64,000 nucleotides of DNA from the NCBI GenBank assembly GCA_045568635.1, contig JBJLAO010000004.1, positions 341,889-405,888 of the forward strand. Reading direction: 5' to 3'. This DNA is from MedAcidi-G1 sp000817085 (GTDB taxonomy: Bacteria > Actinomycetota > Acidimicrobiia > Acidimicrobiales > MedAcidi-G1). Below the pieces are notes generated by a model, which searched no databases, was not told where the DNA came from, and worked only from the letters and a program-made list of their open reading frames with translations. Below are positions 1 to 7,300 of the stretch, piece by piece (position 1 is the stretch's first letter; every line of letters starts with the position of its first letter). A program made the position numbers and the translations under genes.

Positions 1-140
1 AGAACCGTGTTGAATACGACTTCTCCTGAAACAAGTCCTGCTTCAGGTGCAGTCCCGACCATCTCTCCCTTAAAAATCGTTCCATCTGCAAGAACTAAAT
101 GTGCTTCAACTAATTTGTCTTTGTCTTTGTCTTTCTTCAC
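1..140 (-). CDS. carA: Carbamoyl-phosphate synthase small subunit, N-terminal part
   Basis: This is the first 46 codons of a gene running off the left edge. It starts at a GTG overlapping the pyrC stop (GTGA). After a lysine/aspartate-rich start (KDKDKDK), the translation reads LVLADGTIFKGEMVG and later SGEVVFNTVL. That is the conserved N-terminus of CarA, the glutamine amidotransferase subunit that supplies ammonia to carbamoyl phosphate synthase. CarA follows PyrC in many actinobacterial pyr operons, which supports the call. The class I amidotransferase domain lies outside the window. The KDKDKDK stretch comes from three tandem copies of the hexamer AAAGAC and is not a family feature that I know. 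Confidence 0.9.
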   Translation of the reverse strand, partial: MKKDKDKDKLVEAHLVLADGTIFKGEMVGTAPEAGLVSGEVVFNTV

Positions 141-1429
141 TTGATAGATTCTCCATCAAAAACAACTAGACGTCCGTTATTTATGGTGTGGCGGACGCGT
201 CCTCTTAAGTTCCATCCTTCATATGGCGTGTTTGAGCTCCTGCTCAACATTTCTTTCCCTGAAACTGTCCATTTCTCATCTAGGTCAATTACGCAAAGGT
301 TCGCTGAGTTGTTTCTCTCAACTGTCATCCCGTGACGATCATCTACCCCAGCTATTTTCGCTGGCTGCCAAGAAAGCAGTCCCAGTACTTCTGGTAAATC
401 GAGTCCACTGTGTTCAAGAGAAAGAGATAGTGCTGTTTCCAGTCCAAGCATCCCAGGTGGAGCTTGATCAAATGACATTTCCTTGGAGTGTTGGCTATGA
501 GGTGCATGGTCTGTTGCGATTGCATCAATAGTTCCGTCCGCAAGCCCTTCTTTTACCGCTCTTACGTCGGATTCTGTTCTCAGAGGAGGATGAACCTTAA
601 AAACAGGGTCGTAGCAGCTACATGCGGAGTCTGTAAGGGTGAAATGATGTGTGGTTGCTTCAGCTGTAACGGGAAGACCAGCGGCTTTAGCTTCTCTGAC
701 CATTTGCACTGAACCCAACGTTGAAAGGTGTTGAAAATGGATTCTTGCTCCTGTCATTTTTGACAATGCTATATCGCGTAGGACCATCAATTCTTCAGCC
801 TCTGAAGGTTGCCCGGGTATTCCCAAAAACGAAGACCATTCCCCTTCATGCATATGGCCACCTTCAGCTAGTTCATGAACTTCACAATGTTGAGCTAAGA
901 CTACGGGTCTGCCTAGTCGAGACTCAAGACCTGTGCTGTATTCCATCAAACGGCGCATAAGTTGCGGATCTTGCACGCCTGTTCCATCGTCGGTAAATAT
1001 TCCAATTCCATTATCTACTAGTTCTCCCATCTGAACCATTTCTTTACCTTTTCGCCCTACCGTCATTGCAGCAGATGGGATAATTTCACAAGACGATTTT
1101 TTTCCAAGAGTTTTAATTTGTTCAACTACCGCAAGACAATCAGTTGCAGGCTCGGTATTTGGCATTGCAACAAGCGCCGTAAAACCTCCCATTGCCCCTG
1201 ACCGCGCACCTGTTTCTATAGTCTCTGCTTCTTCATCTCCCGGTTCTCGAAGATGCACATGAAGATCCACTAGTCCAGATGTGATTACACAACCTGAACA
1301 GTCAACTTCAATATCTCCTTCTAATTTTTTCCCAGTATCTAAAATTTTTCCGTCTGAACCGATAGACACATCTAGAGATCTTTCACCTTTTCTATCAAGA
1401 ATCTTTCCTCCCTTTAAAACGAGGCCCAT
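137..1429 (-). CDS. pyrC: Dihydroorotase
   Basis: PyrC cyclises carbamoyl aspartate to dihydroorotate, the third step of pyrimidine synthesis, in the cytoplasm. The protein has 430 residues, normal for class I dihydroorotases. The metal-binding DLHVHLREPG motif lies near residue 55. HCE and HFQHLST supply further metal histidines. DAIATDHAPHS near residue 300 carries the catalytic aspartate. The amidohydrolase barrel is bracketed by the usual small beta domain at both ends. The ATG is preceded by GAGGTG at 5 nt spacing and lies 2 nt after the pyrB stop, so the two genes are co-transcribed and probably translationally coupled. The stop overlaps the carA start. Confidence 0.97.
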   Translation of the reverse strand: MGLVLKGGKILDRKGERSLDVSIGSDGKILDTGKKLEGDIEVDCSGCVITSGLVDLHVHLREPGDEEAETIETGARSGAMGGFTALVAMPNTEPATDCLAVVEQIKTLGKKSSCEIIPSAAMTVGRKGKEMVQMGELVDNGIGIFTDDGTGVQDPQLMRRLMEYSTGLESRLGRPVVLAQHCEVHELAEGGHMHEGEWSSFLGIPGQPSEAEELMVLRDIALSKMTGARIHFQHLSTLGSVQMVREAKAAGLPVTAEATTHHFTLTDSACSCYDPVFKVHPPLRTESDVRAVKEGLADGTIDAIATDHAPHSQHSKEMSFDQAPPGMLGLETALSLSLEHSGLDLPEVLGLLSWQPAKIAGVDDRHGMTVERNNSANLCVIDLDEKWTVSGKEMLSRSSNTPYEGWNLRGRVRHTINNGRLVVFDGESIK

Positions 1430-1431
1430 TT

Positions 1432-2397
1432 CTACACCTCATCCTGTTGGGATGTTTCATACTGTCCCAGAAGCATAAAAAGAACTGCCATTCTTAAGGA
1501 AACTCCATTTGTTACTTGGTCAAGAATTATGGACCTTGAGTCCGTTGACACTTCAGCAGTAATTTCTACTCCTTGATTCGTAGGACCTGGGTGAAGTATT
1601 AATGCATCTTTCGAAAGCATTTCACACCTTCTTGCATTTAAACCAAAATCTTTCGCATACTCTCGCAAAGAAGGTACCAGACCTTTTCTGTGTCTCTCAG
1701 ACTGCATCCTGAGCAAGTAGCAGGCATCCAGATCAGAAATTACATCATCCAAAACATTTGAAACATCAACCGGCCATTTTTCTATCGATGAGGGCAAGAG
1801 GGTCTGTGGAGCAATAAGTGTGACTTTTGCTCCCAAAGATGAAAAAGCTAAGATGTTTGATCTGGCAACACGGGAATGCCTAATATCGCCTACTATGCCA
1901 ATCGACATTCCTTCTAACGATCCTCGTTGTTGTTTTAATGTATAACAGTCTAGTAACGCTTGTGTCGGGTGTTCATGGCACCCATCTCCTGCATTTACGA
2001 CAGAAGCGTCAGTCCATTCTGAAACTCTTTTAGCGGTTCCCGCCATATTGTGTCTGACTATCAAAACATCCGCCCCATAAGAACTTATTACTTCCACTGT
2101 GTCACGGAGGCTTTCACCTTTTGAAAGCGAAGATGAACCCGCTGAAAATGTTAGTGTGTCTGCTGATAGGCGACGCGCTGCAGCTTCAAATGAGAGCCTT
2201 GTTCTAGTCGAATCTTCAAAAAATACTGAAGCTACTGTTCTTCCTCTTAATGCCGGAACCTTAGGAATAGGCCTTTTCCCTATTTCCGCAAATCGATCAG
2301 TCAATTCGAGAATTGACTCAAGTTGCTCTCTAGTCGTCCCTTCTATCCCGAGAAGATGTTTGCTCAACATTGGAGGAGTTCCAATATCTAGACTCAT
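1432..2397 (-). CDS. pyrB: Aspartate carbamoyltransferase catalytic subunit
   Basis: PyrB joins carbamoyl phosphate and aspartate to give carbamoyl aspartate. The 321-residue protein has the carbamoyl-phosphate loop FFEDSTRTR (about residue 59), the SLSKGES loop with its catalytic lysine, and the HPTQALLD motif (about residue 143). The C-terminal half has the aspartate-domain signatures HPGPTNQGVE and VTNGVSLRMAVLFMLL. No regulatory PyrI chain is seen, as expected for actinobacteria. The ATG overlaps the pyrR stop by 4 nt (ATGA), so pyrB expression should follow that of pyrR and its leader. Confidence 0.97.
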   Translation of the reverse strand: MSLDIGTPPMLSKHLLGIEGTTREQLESILELTDRFAEIGKRPIPKVPALRGRTVASVFFEDSTRTRLSFEAAARRLSADTLTFSAGSSSLSKGESLRDTVEVISSYGADVLIVRHNMAGTAKRVSEWTDASVVNAGDGCHEHPTQALLDCYTLKQQRGSLEGMSIGIVGDIRHSRVARSNILAFSSLGAKVTLIAPQTLLPSSIEKWPVDVSNVLDDVISDLDACYLLRMQSERHRKGLVPSLREYAKDFGLNARRCEMLSKDALILHPGPTNQGVEITAEVSTDSRSIILDQVTNGVSLRMAVLFMLLGQYETSQQDEV

Positions 2398-2960
2398 TTT
2401 CTCATCACCCCGAGGTCTACCCCTTTTTCGCTCACATCTACTACTTCATCAATCCTTGTGGGTAAATTTTTGCCTACATAGTCAGGTCTTATAGGTAATT
2501 CTCGATGACCCCTATCAACCATCACCGCTAGTTGAATTGAGCGAGGACGACCAAAATGGCAAATGGCGTCAAGAGAAGCTCTGATCGTTCTTCCTGTAAA
2601 AAGAACGTCATCCACAATTACAACTATTTTGCTATCTATCCGATCTGGCAACTTTGTGACTGCTTCCGGAACGACCGGTCTCAGACCGATATCGTCTCTA
2701 TGCAAAGCAACATCTAAGCAGCCGTATTCAATTCTTCTTTCTTCAATCTCTTCTAGTGCATTTACAAGACTTTTTGCTACTTTGACCCCACCTGTCTGCA
2801 GACCGACTACAAGAATGTCTTCAGAGCCTTGGTTTCTTTCAATCACTTCATGAGCCATGCGTCTTATCGCTCTTCTCATGTCGTCTCGAGTCATTACACG
2901 AGCGCTTGCAACAAAAACGCCCCCAAAGGGGGGCGTCATACGTCTTTCTCGATCGGCCAT
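2394..2960 (-). CDS. pyrR: PyrR: pyr operon RNA-binding regulator / uracil phosphoribosyltransferase
   Basis: PyrR binds a hairpin in pyr mRNA when UMP is high and also has weak uracil phosphoribosyltransferase activity. The PRPP-binding signature VVIVDDVLFTGRTIRASLDA lies at about residues 110-130, and VDRGHRELPIRPDYVGKN is diagnostic of PyrR. The 188-residue form starts at ATG 2960, preceded by AAGGAG (2971-2976) at 10 nt spacing. Internal ATGs at codons 8 and 23 are possible, and family similarity begins near codon 23, but neither has a visible Shine-Dalgarno sequence. A GC-rich hairpin plus T-run lies inside codons 8-16, and a PyrR-binding hairpin sits just upstream of the ribosome binding site, so the gene is probably autoregulated. 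It heads the pyrRBC-carA operon. Confidence 0.96.
   Translation of the reverse strand: MADRERRMTPPFGGVFVASARVMTRDDMRRAIRRMAHEVIERNQGSEDILVVGLQTGGVKVAKSLVNALEEIEERRIEYGCLDVALHRDDIGLRPVVPEAVTKLPDRIDSKIVVIVDDVLFTGRTIRASLDAICHFGRPRSIQLAVMVDRGHRELPIRPDYVGKNLPTRIDEVVDVSEKGVDLGVMRK
2913..2936 (-). terminator. Intrinsic-terminator-like hairpin inside the pyrR start region
   Basis: Read on the minus strand, ACGCCCCC (2936-2929), loop CTTT and GGGGGCGT (2924-2917) form a perfect 8-bp stem. The last T of the stem and the following four (2917-2913) make a run of five T before G. This has the form of a rho-independent terminator. It is unusual in lying within codons 8-16 of pyrR, where translation from ATG 2960 would melt it. 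I infer that it acts as an attenuator when PyrR blocks translation. Chance is less likely because the surrounding DNA is AT-rich. Confidence 0.6.
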
Positions 2961-2979
2961 AGGCCCTTATCTCCTTGAT

Positions 2980-3011
2980 CCGTATGAGCCTCACTGGGAC
3001 TCATTTGACGG
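2980..3011 (-). promoter_or_regulatory. PyrR-binding RNA hairpin in the pyr leader
   Basis: On the minus strand the element folds as a lower stem CCGT/ACGG, a 3-nt bulge CAA on the 5' side, an upper stem ATGAG/CTCAT and a terminal part TCCCAGTGAGG. In the terminal part CC/GG can close a CAGTGA hexaloop. The CAGTGAGGCT core and the stem, purine-type bulge, stem, hexaloop layout match the known PyrR-binding loop of Bacillus and mycobacterial pyr leaders. The AAGGAG ribosome binding site begins 3 nt downstream, so PyrR binding should directly hinder translation of pyrR. This is the arrangement described for Mycobacterium smegmatis. Confidence 0.85.
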
Positions 3012-3111
3012 CCAAGCACTACCATATACGCGTATGCAGGGTGTTTGCATATTAATGCTTAGAAGAAATTTATTTTATGATCCTCATTTATCAAATGATC
3101 TAAAAAAATTT
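3012..3111 (-). other. nusB-pyrR intergenic leader with inverted repeats
   Basis: This gap precedes the PyrR-binding hairpin. It holds a perfect 10-bp palindrome ATACGCGTAT (3026-3035), an inverted repeat TATGCA/TGCATA with a 7-nt loop (3033-3051) and a short inverted repeat TCATTT/AAATGA (3084-3098). None is followed by a T-run on the minus strand, so none is a convincing terminator for nusB. I could not place a good sigma-70 promoter, and the pyr operon may be transcribed from upstream genes. Confidence 0.35.
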
Positions 3112-3525
3112 CTATCGTCTGACTTGATCAGCTATTTGAGAAAGTAGTCCGTTTACAAAACGTTTGGAATTCTCCGTTGAGTATTCTCCGACAAGTTCTA
3201 CTGCCTCATTAATAACTGTAGCTATTGACGTTTCTGGAAAGTTAATTAATTCAAGTACCGCTACTCTCAATACAGCTCGATCTACAACTGGCATCCGCTC
3301 TAAGCGCCATTCTTCAGCGTTATTTTCGATGAGTGAGTCTATTTCCTCTCGTTTTGATGCTATTCCCTCGATCAAATCATGAACGTAACTCTCGGAACCG
3401 ACTGGCTGTTCATTCAGAACTTCTAAATTTTCTCTTCCTTGGGTTTCCGCTGCGTAAAGAATTCCTAACACTGTCTCCCTGTCTTCACGTCTAGATCCAA
3501 AACCGCTACTAACCCCTGATGTCAT
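3112..3525 (-). CDS. nusB: Transcription antitermination factor NusB
   Basis: NusB binds boxA RNA with NusE (S10) in antitermination complexes on rRNA operons. The all-helical 137-residue protein has the family sequence REDRETVLGILYAAETQG near the N-terminus. The C-terminal signature has MPVVDRAVLRVAVLEL, TVINEAVELVGEYS and RFVNGLLSQIA. It lies between efp and pyrR, its usual place in actinobacteria. A 151-bp leader region separates it from pyrR, the longest gap in this half of the operon. Confidence 0.95.
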   Translation of the reverse strand: MTSGVSSGFGSRREDRETVLGILYAAETQGRENLEVLNEQPVGSESYVHDLIEGIASKREEIDSLIENNAEEWRLERMPVVDRAVLRVAVLELINFPETSIATVINEAVELVGEYSTENSKRFVNGLLSQIADQVRR

Positions 3526-3556
3526 TGCTCAAACCTCTTGGTGACAGTAGTTATTG

Positions 3557-4120
3557 TTAAACACGACTTAGATATTCGCCAGTTCTAGTATCAATTTTCA
3601 CTTGTTCATTTGGTTCTACAAAAAGTGGCACCTGAACAACTAGTCCTGTCTCAAGAGTCGCAGGCTTTCTAGCTCCAGAAACTCTGTCACCTTGAACTCC
3701 AGGTTCAGTTTCAGCGATTTTCAGTTCAACCGCTGCCGGTAATTCGACTCCTACAATTTCGCTTCCGAACATTAACATCTGTGCTTCACTTTGCTCTGCT
3801 AAATAATTGACCGAATCGCCAAGAGTTTTTGGCTCTATAGATAACTGTTCAAAAGATTCGGAATCCATGAATACATAATCATTGCCATCTCTGTATAAGA
3901 GCTGCATAGAGCGTTTATCGATAATCGCTCGTTCTACTTTTTCTCCAGCTCTAAAAGTCCTGTCAACTACTACACCATTTTGTAGGCCTCTTAACTTAGT
4001 TCGCACGAAAGCGTGACCTTTTCCTGGTTTCACATGTTGGAACTCAACAACTTGATACAACTCTTTTTCTAACTCAAGCGTCATTCCATTTTTTAGGTCA
4101 TTTGTTGTTATAACTGGCAT
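3557..4120 (-). CDS. efp: Elongation factor P
   Basis: EF-P binds the ribosome between the P and E sites and relieves stalling at polyproline. The protein has the normal length of 187 residues with a KOW-like N-terminal domain and two OB domains. The tip loop HVKPGKGHAF places a lysine at position 34, the residue modified in some bacteria. The C-terminal signature GLVVQVPLFVEPNEQVKIDT is intact. In many actinobacteria the loop lysine is unmodified, and no EpmA/B gene is visible here. It sits 16 nt downstream of the M24 peptidase and upstream of nusB, in the conserved pepP-efp-nusB order. Confidence 0.97.
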   Translation of the reverse strand: MPVITTNDLKNGMTLELEKELYQVVEFQHVKPGKGHAFVRTKLRGLQNGVVVDRTFRAGEKVERAIIDKRSMQLLYRDGNDYVFMDSESFEQLSIEPKTLGDSVNYLAEQSEAQMLMFGSEIVGVELPAAVELKIAETEPGVQGDRVSGARKPATLETGLVVQVPLFVEPNEQVKIDTRTGEYLSRV

Positions 4121-4136
4121 TTTTTTCTTTTTGTAA

Positions 4137-5234
4137 TTAAATTATTTTCGGCGAGTGGGTTAACAACTCGCAACCTTCTTCAGTGACTATCACAGTGTCT
4201 TCCCATCTGACACCACCGACATCAGGTAAATAAACTCCCGGTTCAACTGTCACCACTTGCCCTGAGCGAAGAGTATCAGTGGTAAGTCCAGAAAGCGTGG
4301 GCGCCTCATGAATATCAAGTCCGACCCCGTGGCCCGTTCCATGAGTAAATGCTTCCGCTAAACCAGCTTCTTTTAGTACTTCCCTGCACGCAGAATCAAC
4401 GTCTGCATTTGGTACGCCTTCTTTTACTGTTTTTAATCCTGCTTTTTGTGCTTCTAAAACAACCTCAAGCATTTCAGCTGGCTTACCCGTTCCGATACCA
4501 CCTATCCGAGTCGAGCGGGTCATATCGGATCTGTAGCTCTTGTAAAGAGCCCCCATATCGCAGACCACTAGGTCTCCTTCTGACAGGATCCTGTCACCAG
4601 GTCTTGCATGCGGACGTGCACTATTGGGGCCCGCGGCAATAATTGTTTCGAAAGCATTTCCTTCAGCTCCATGATTTATCATCATTTCATCTAAGGCCGT
4701 AGAAACTTCTTTTTCGGTGACTCCAGTTTCAAGCATCGGCCAAATACTGGCTAGTGCTTTGTCAGCTATTTCTGCTGCTGTTTTCATTAAAGAGATCTCA
4801 CCTTTATCTTTTATCTGTCTTAGATCTTCTACAAGACCTTCGGTGAACACCAACTCTGAATTCTCAAAAACACCTTCTAAATTCTTCATCTTCGCCCATG
4901 TAACTGATTGAGCTTCAAGTCCAACACGATTAGTCGCTCTAGAAATAGTCTTAAGTCTTTTAGCCTGCTGCGAACCAACCATTTCAACTTCAATCTGAGC
5001 ACCTGATTTTTCTACCTCTTCAACTGCCTGCTCTCCGTAACGTCCATCAACTAAAAGTAAAGCTTTATCTGAGTCAATCCAAAGCAGACCTGCAGAACCT
5101 GTAAATCCTGAAAGGTAGTAAATGTTCGTAAGTGAAGTAACTAACAGTGCTTCACATCCCGCTGATTCAAATTTTTCGGAAAGTCTCAAAAGTCGACCTC
5201 GCATATCGAAATCTGAATTTAAATTATTTTTCAT
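4137..5234 (-). CDS. pepP: Xaa-Pro aminopeptidase (M24 family)
   Basis: This is a cytoplasmic metallopeptidase releasing N-terminal residues next to proline. The 365 residues comprise a creatinase-like N-terminal domain (about 1-135) and a pita-bread M24 domain. The dinuclear metal ligands are visible: two aspartates in VVCDMGALYKSYRSDMTRS, a histidine in GTGHGVGLDIHE, and glutamates in VTVEPGVYLP and RWEDTVIVTEEG. The start overlaps the aroQ stop by 4 nt. The symbol could equally be pepQ; substrate preference cannot be read from sequence. Neighbourhood with aroQ and efp is the standard actinobacterial arrangement. Confidence 0.93.
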   Translation of the reverse strand: MKNNLNSDFDMRGRLLRLSEKFESAGCEALLVTSLTNIYYLSGFTGSAGLLWIDSDKALLLVDGRYGEQAVEEVEKSGAQIEVEMVGSQQAKRLKTISRATNRVGLEAQSVTWAKMKNLEGVFENSELVFTEGLVEDLRQIKDKGEISLMKTAAEIADKALASIWPMLETGVTEKEVSTALDEMMINHGAEGNAFETIIAAGPNSARPHARPGDRILSEGDLVVCDMGALYKSYRSDMTRSTRIGGIGTGKPAEMLEVVLEAQKAGLKTVKEGVPNADVDSACREVLKEAGLAEAFTHGTGHGVGLDIHEAPTLSGLTTDTLRSGQVVTVEPGVYLPDVGGVRWEDTVIVTEEGCELLTHSPKII

Positions 5235-5674
5235 TCTTTAATCATGCCTACTATGGCGTCAATTGCCATTTGATAACCCTTTGTCCCGAAACCGGCGATG
5301 GTACCTGAGCTTACCGGCGCCACGACAGAGGTGTGTCTCCATGGCTCTCTTGATGCTGGATTAGAAATATGTAGCTCTATGATCGGACCTTCAAAGCTGG
5401 CCAAGGCATCATGTATAGACCATGCATAGTGGGTGAAAGCCCCCGGATTAATAATTATTCCTGAACATCTGTTTCGAGCATCGTGGATCGAGTCAACAAG
5501 TTCACCTTCATGATTTGATTGAAAATGCTCAATCAAAAATCCAATTTCTGCCGCTTTACTTTTAGCTGCTTCTACGTGATCTTCTAGGGTCTCGTCCCCG
5601 TAAATCTCAGGTTCTCTTTCTCCAAGAAGATTTAAGTTCGGTCCAGATAGAAGTAATAAAATTGGCTCACTCAT
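5231..5674 (-). CDS. aroQ: 3-dehydroquinate dehydratase, type II
   Basis: This enzyme converts 3-dehydroquinate to 3-dehydroshikimate. The type II fold is shown by GPNLNLLGEREPEIYG with the catalytic tyrosine, by NPGAFTHYAWSIHDAL, by the ELHISNP histidine loop and by the arginine in REPWRHTS. I chose ATG 5674 (147 residues) because GGAGG lies 6 nt upstream and the family starts just before SGPNLNLLG. A longer reading from 5716 would add 14 acidic residues and overlap aroB. The stop overlaps the pepP start. Confidence 0.95.
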   Translation of the reverse strand: MSEPILLLLSGPNLNLLGEREPEIYGDETLEDHVEAAKSKAAEIGFLIEHFQSNHEGELVDSIHDARNRCSGIIINPGAFTHYAWSIHDALASFEGPIIELHISNPASREPWRHTSVVAPVSSGTIAGFGTKGYQMAIDAIVGMIKE

Positions 5675-5699
5675 ATTTTCCTCCATTTCCTTGTCAAAA

Positions 5700-6704
5700 T
5701 CATCGAACTTTTTCAAGAGTTTCTTTTATAAGAATTTCTTCTATACCTTTTACTACTTCTAAACCTTTTGGGCCATCTAAAACGAAGGTAAAACCTTCAA
5801 CTGCTTTTTTATCTCTTGTCATTGCAAATAGTAAATCCTCATTGCTCATTGAGGAAGGTAAAGAACTAGAAAGACCATAGCTTTCCACTACTTGACGATG
5901 CTCCAAAACTCTTTCATGACCTATACGTTCTAAAGTATGAGCGAGTTCGGCGGCATAAATAAGTCCTATGGCCACTGCTTCTCCGTGTTTAATTTCATAG
6001 TTGCCAATATTTTCAATAGCATGGCCTAAAGTATGGCCATAATTAAGCAAGGCCCTTTTACCTTGCTCTTTTTCATCTTGGGCAACGATCTCGGCTTTTA
6101 TCTCCACCGCCCTTGAAACTCTATCTTTTAGCTCCATTTGAATAAGTAGATCACCAGTCAAAAAATGGTACTTAGCTAACTCGCCCATACCTGAGCGCAG
6201 TTCACTTTCAGGAAGTGTGTCCAAAGCATCAAGGTCACAAATAACACCTTTAGGTTGCCAGAAGGACCCTATTAAATTTTTTCCTTCCGGAAGATTTACC
6301 CCTGTTTTTCCACCTATGGCGGCGTCGATCTGAGCTAAAAGAGTTGTAGCTACATGAATTACGGAAACTCCCCTGTGGTATGTGGCAGCGGCAAATCCTG
6401 CAACATCGGTAACTACCCCTCCTCCTACTCCTACAATTACGTCAGATCTTGTTAAACCCCACGAAGCAAAAGCACTACAAAGTTCCCCTATTGTTGTTAA
6501 AGTTTTGGCTTTCTCGCCATCTTCAATTTCGAAAACTTTATGTTCGATCCCGGGTTCTACGGTTATTCCGATTTTTGATTGAGTGACGATTGCAGCGCGA
6601 CGGGCTCCAGAAGGTATAAGAGTCGGCAACCTATTCAATGCCCCATTGTCAATAATGACCGGATATGAAATTCCGCTGGGTAGCTCTAGTTTTACTTCAT
6701 TCAT
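5700..6704 (-). CDS. aroB: 3-dehydroquinate synthase
   Basis: AroB makes 3-dehydroquinate from DAHP with NAD and a divalent metal, in the second step of the shikimate pathway. The nucleotide-binding region carries VGVGGGVVTDVAGFAAATY, followed by VATTLLAQIDAAIGGKTGVN. Metal ligands lie in the SGMGELAKYHFL glutamate and the LNYGHTLGHAIE histidines. The 334 residues are slightly short of the common 350-360 but nothing essential is missing. It overlaps aroK by 8 nt upstream. Confidence 0.96.
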   Translation of the reverse strand: MNEVKLELPSGISYPVIIDNGALNRLPTLIPSGARRAAIVTQSKIGITVEPGIEHKVFEIEDGEKAKTLTTIGELCSAFASWGLTRSDVIVGVGGGVVTDVAGFAAATYHRGVSVIHVATTLLAQIDAAIGGKTGVNLPEGKNLIGSFWQPKGVICDLDALDTLPESELRSGMGELAKYHFLTGDLLIQMELKDRVSRAVEIKAEIVAQDEKEQGKRALLNYGHTLGHAIENIGNYEIKHGEAVAIGLIYAAELAHTLERIGHERVLEHRQVVESYGLSSSLPSSMSNEDLLFAMTRDKKAVEGFTFVLDGPKGLEVVKGIEEILIKETLEKVR

Positions 6705-7242
6705 TTTCTACACCTAAGCGCAACTTTAAACTATCGAACAACGATTCAGAAACATTTGAAGCTTTCATATTGTTGGTATCTATAGTCAAGTCTGCTATTT
6801 CTTTGTAAAGGCCTGCTCTTTCTTTATCGAGTTTGGTTAGCACTTCTAACGGATCTTTTCCTTTTAAAAGCGGTCTGGAGGAACGTCTACTTACACGCTT
6901 GGCTAAGGTTTTTATATCTGTACGAAGCCAAATTACAAAAGACTTTTCTTGCAAAAGAATTCGATTTGAAGATCTTTCGACAATCCCACCACCTGTTGAA
7001 ATAACCAAAGGGTCTAGTGTCAAAAGTTTTGCTTTAAGAGCTTCTTCTTCAAGATCACGAAAAAAATTCTCACCTTTTTCTGCAAAAATTACACCTATGC
7101 TTCGTCCTGCTTGATTTGCTATTACTAAATCAAGATCAGCGTGATCACAGTTCATCAAATTTCCGAGTAACGACCCAATCGTGGATTTACCCGAACCCAT
7201 GTGACCAACCAAAGTAACATGATGTAATTTTTCTTTAGGCAT
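6697..7242 (-). CDS. aroK: Shikimate kinase
   Basis: AroK phosphorylates shikimate with ATP. The P-loop is GHMGSGKSTIG (about residues 13-23), DLD follows near residue 37, STGGGIV gives the shikimate-binding glycines, and the LID arginine lies in SRRSSRPLLKG. At 181 residues it is normal. The ATG has an AAAGAG directly in front with little spacing, so the exact start is a little uncertain, but MPKEKLHHVTLVGHMG fits the family. In many actinobacteria aroC precedes aroK; here aroE does, with 58 nt between them. Confidence 0.95.
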   Translation of the reverse strand: MPKEKLHHVTLVGHMGSGKSTIGSLLGNLMNCDHADLDLVIANQAGRSIGVIFAEKGENFFRDLEEEALKAKLLTLDPLVISTGGGIVERSSNRILLQEKSFVIWLRTDIKTLAKRVSRRSSRPLLKGKDPLEVLTKLDKERAGLYKEIADLTIDTNNMKASNVSESLFDSLKLRLGVENE

Positions 7243-7300
7243 CTCTTTAGATTACCTATTTACTGGCGAGCAACTGAAACGATTAGTTAAATGTTTTCTT

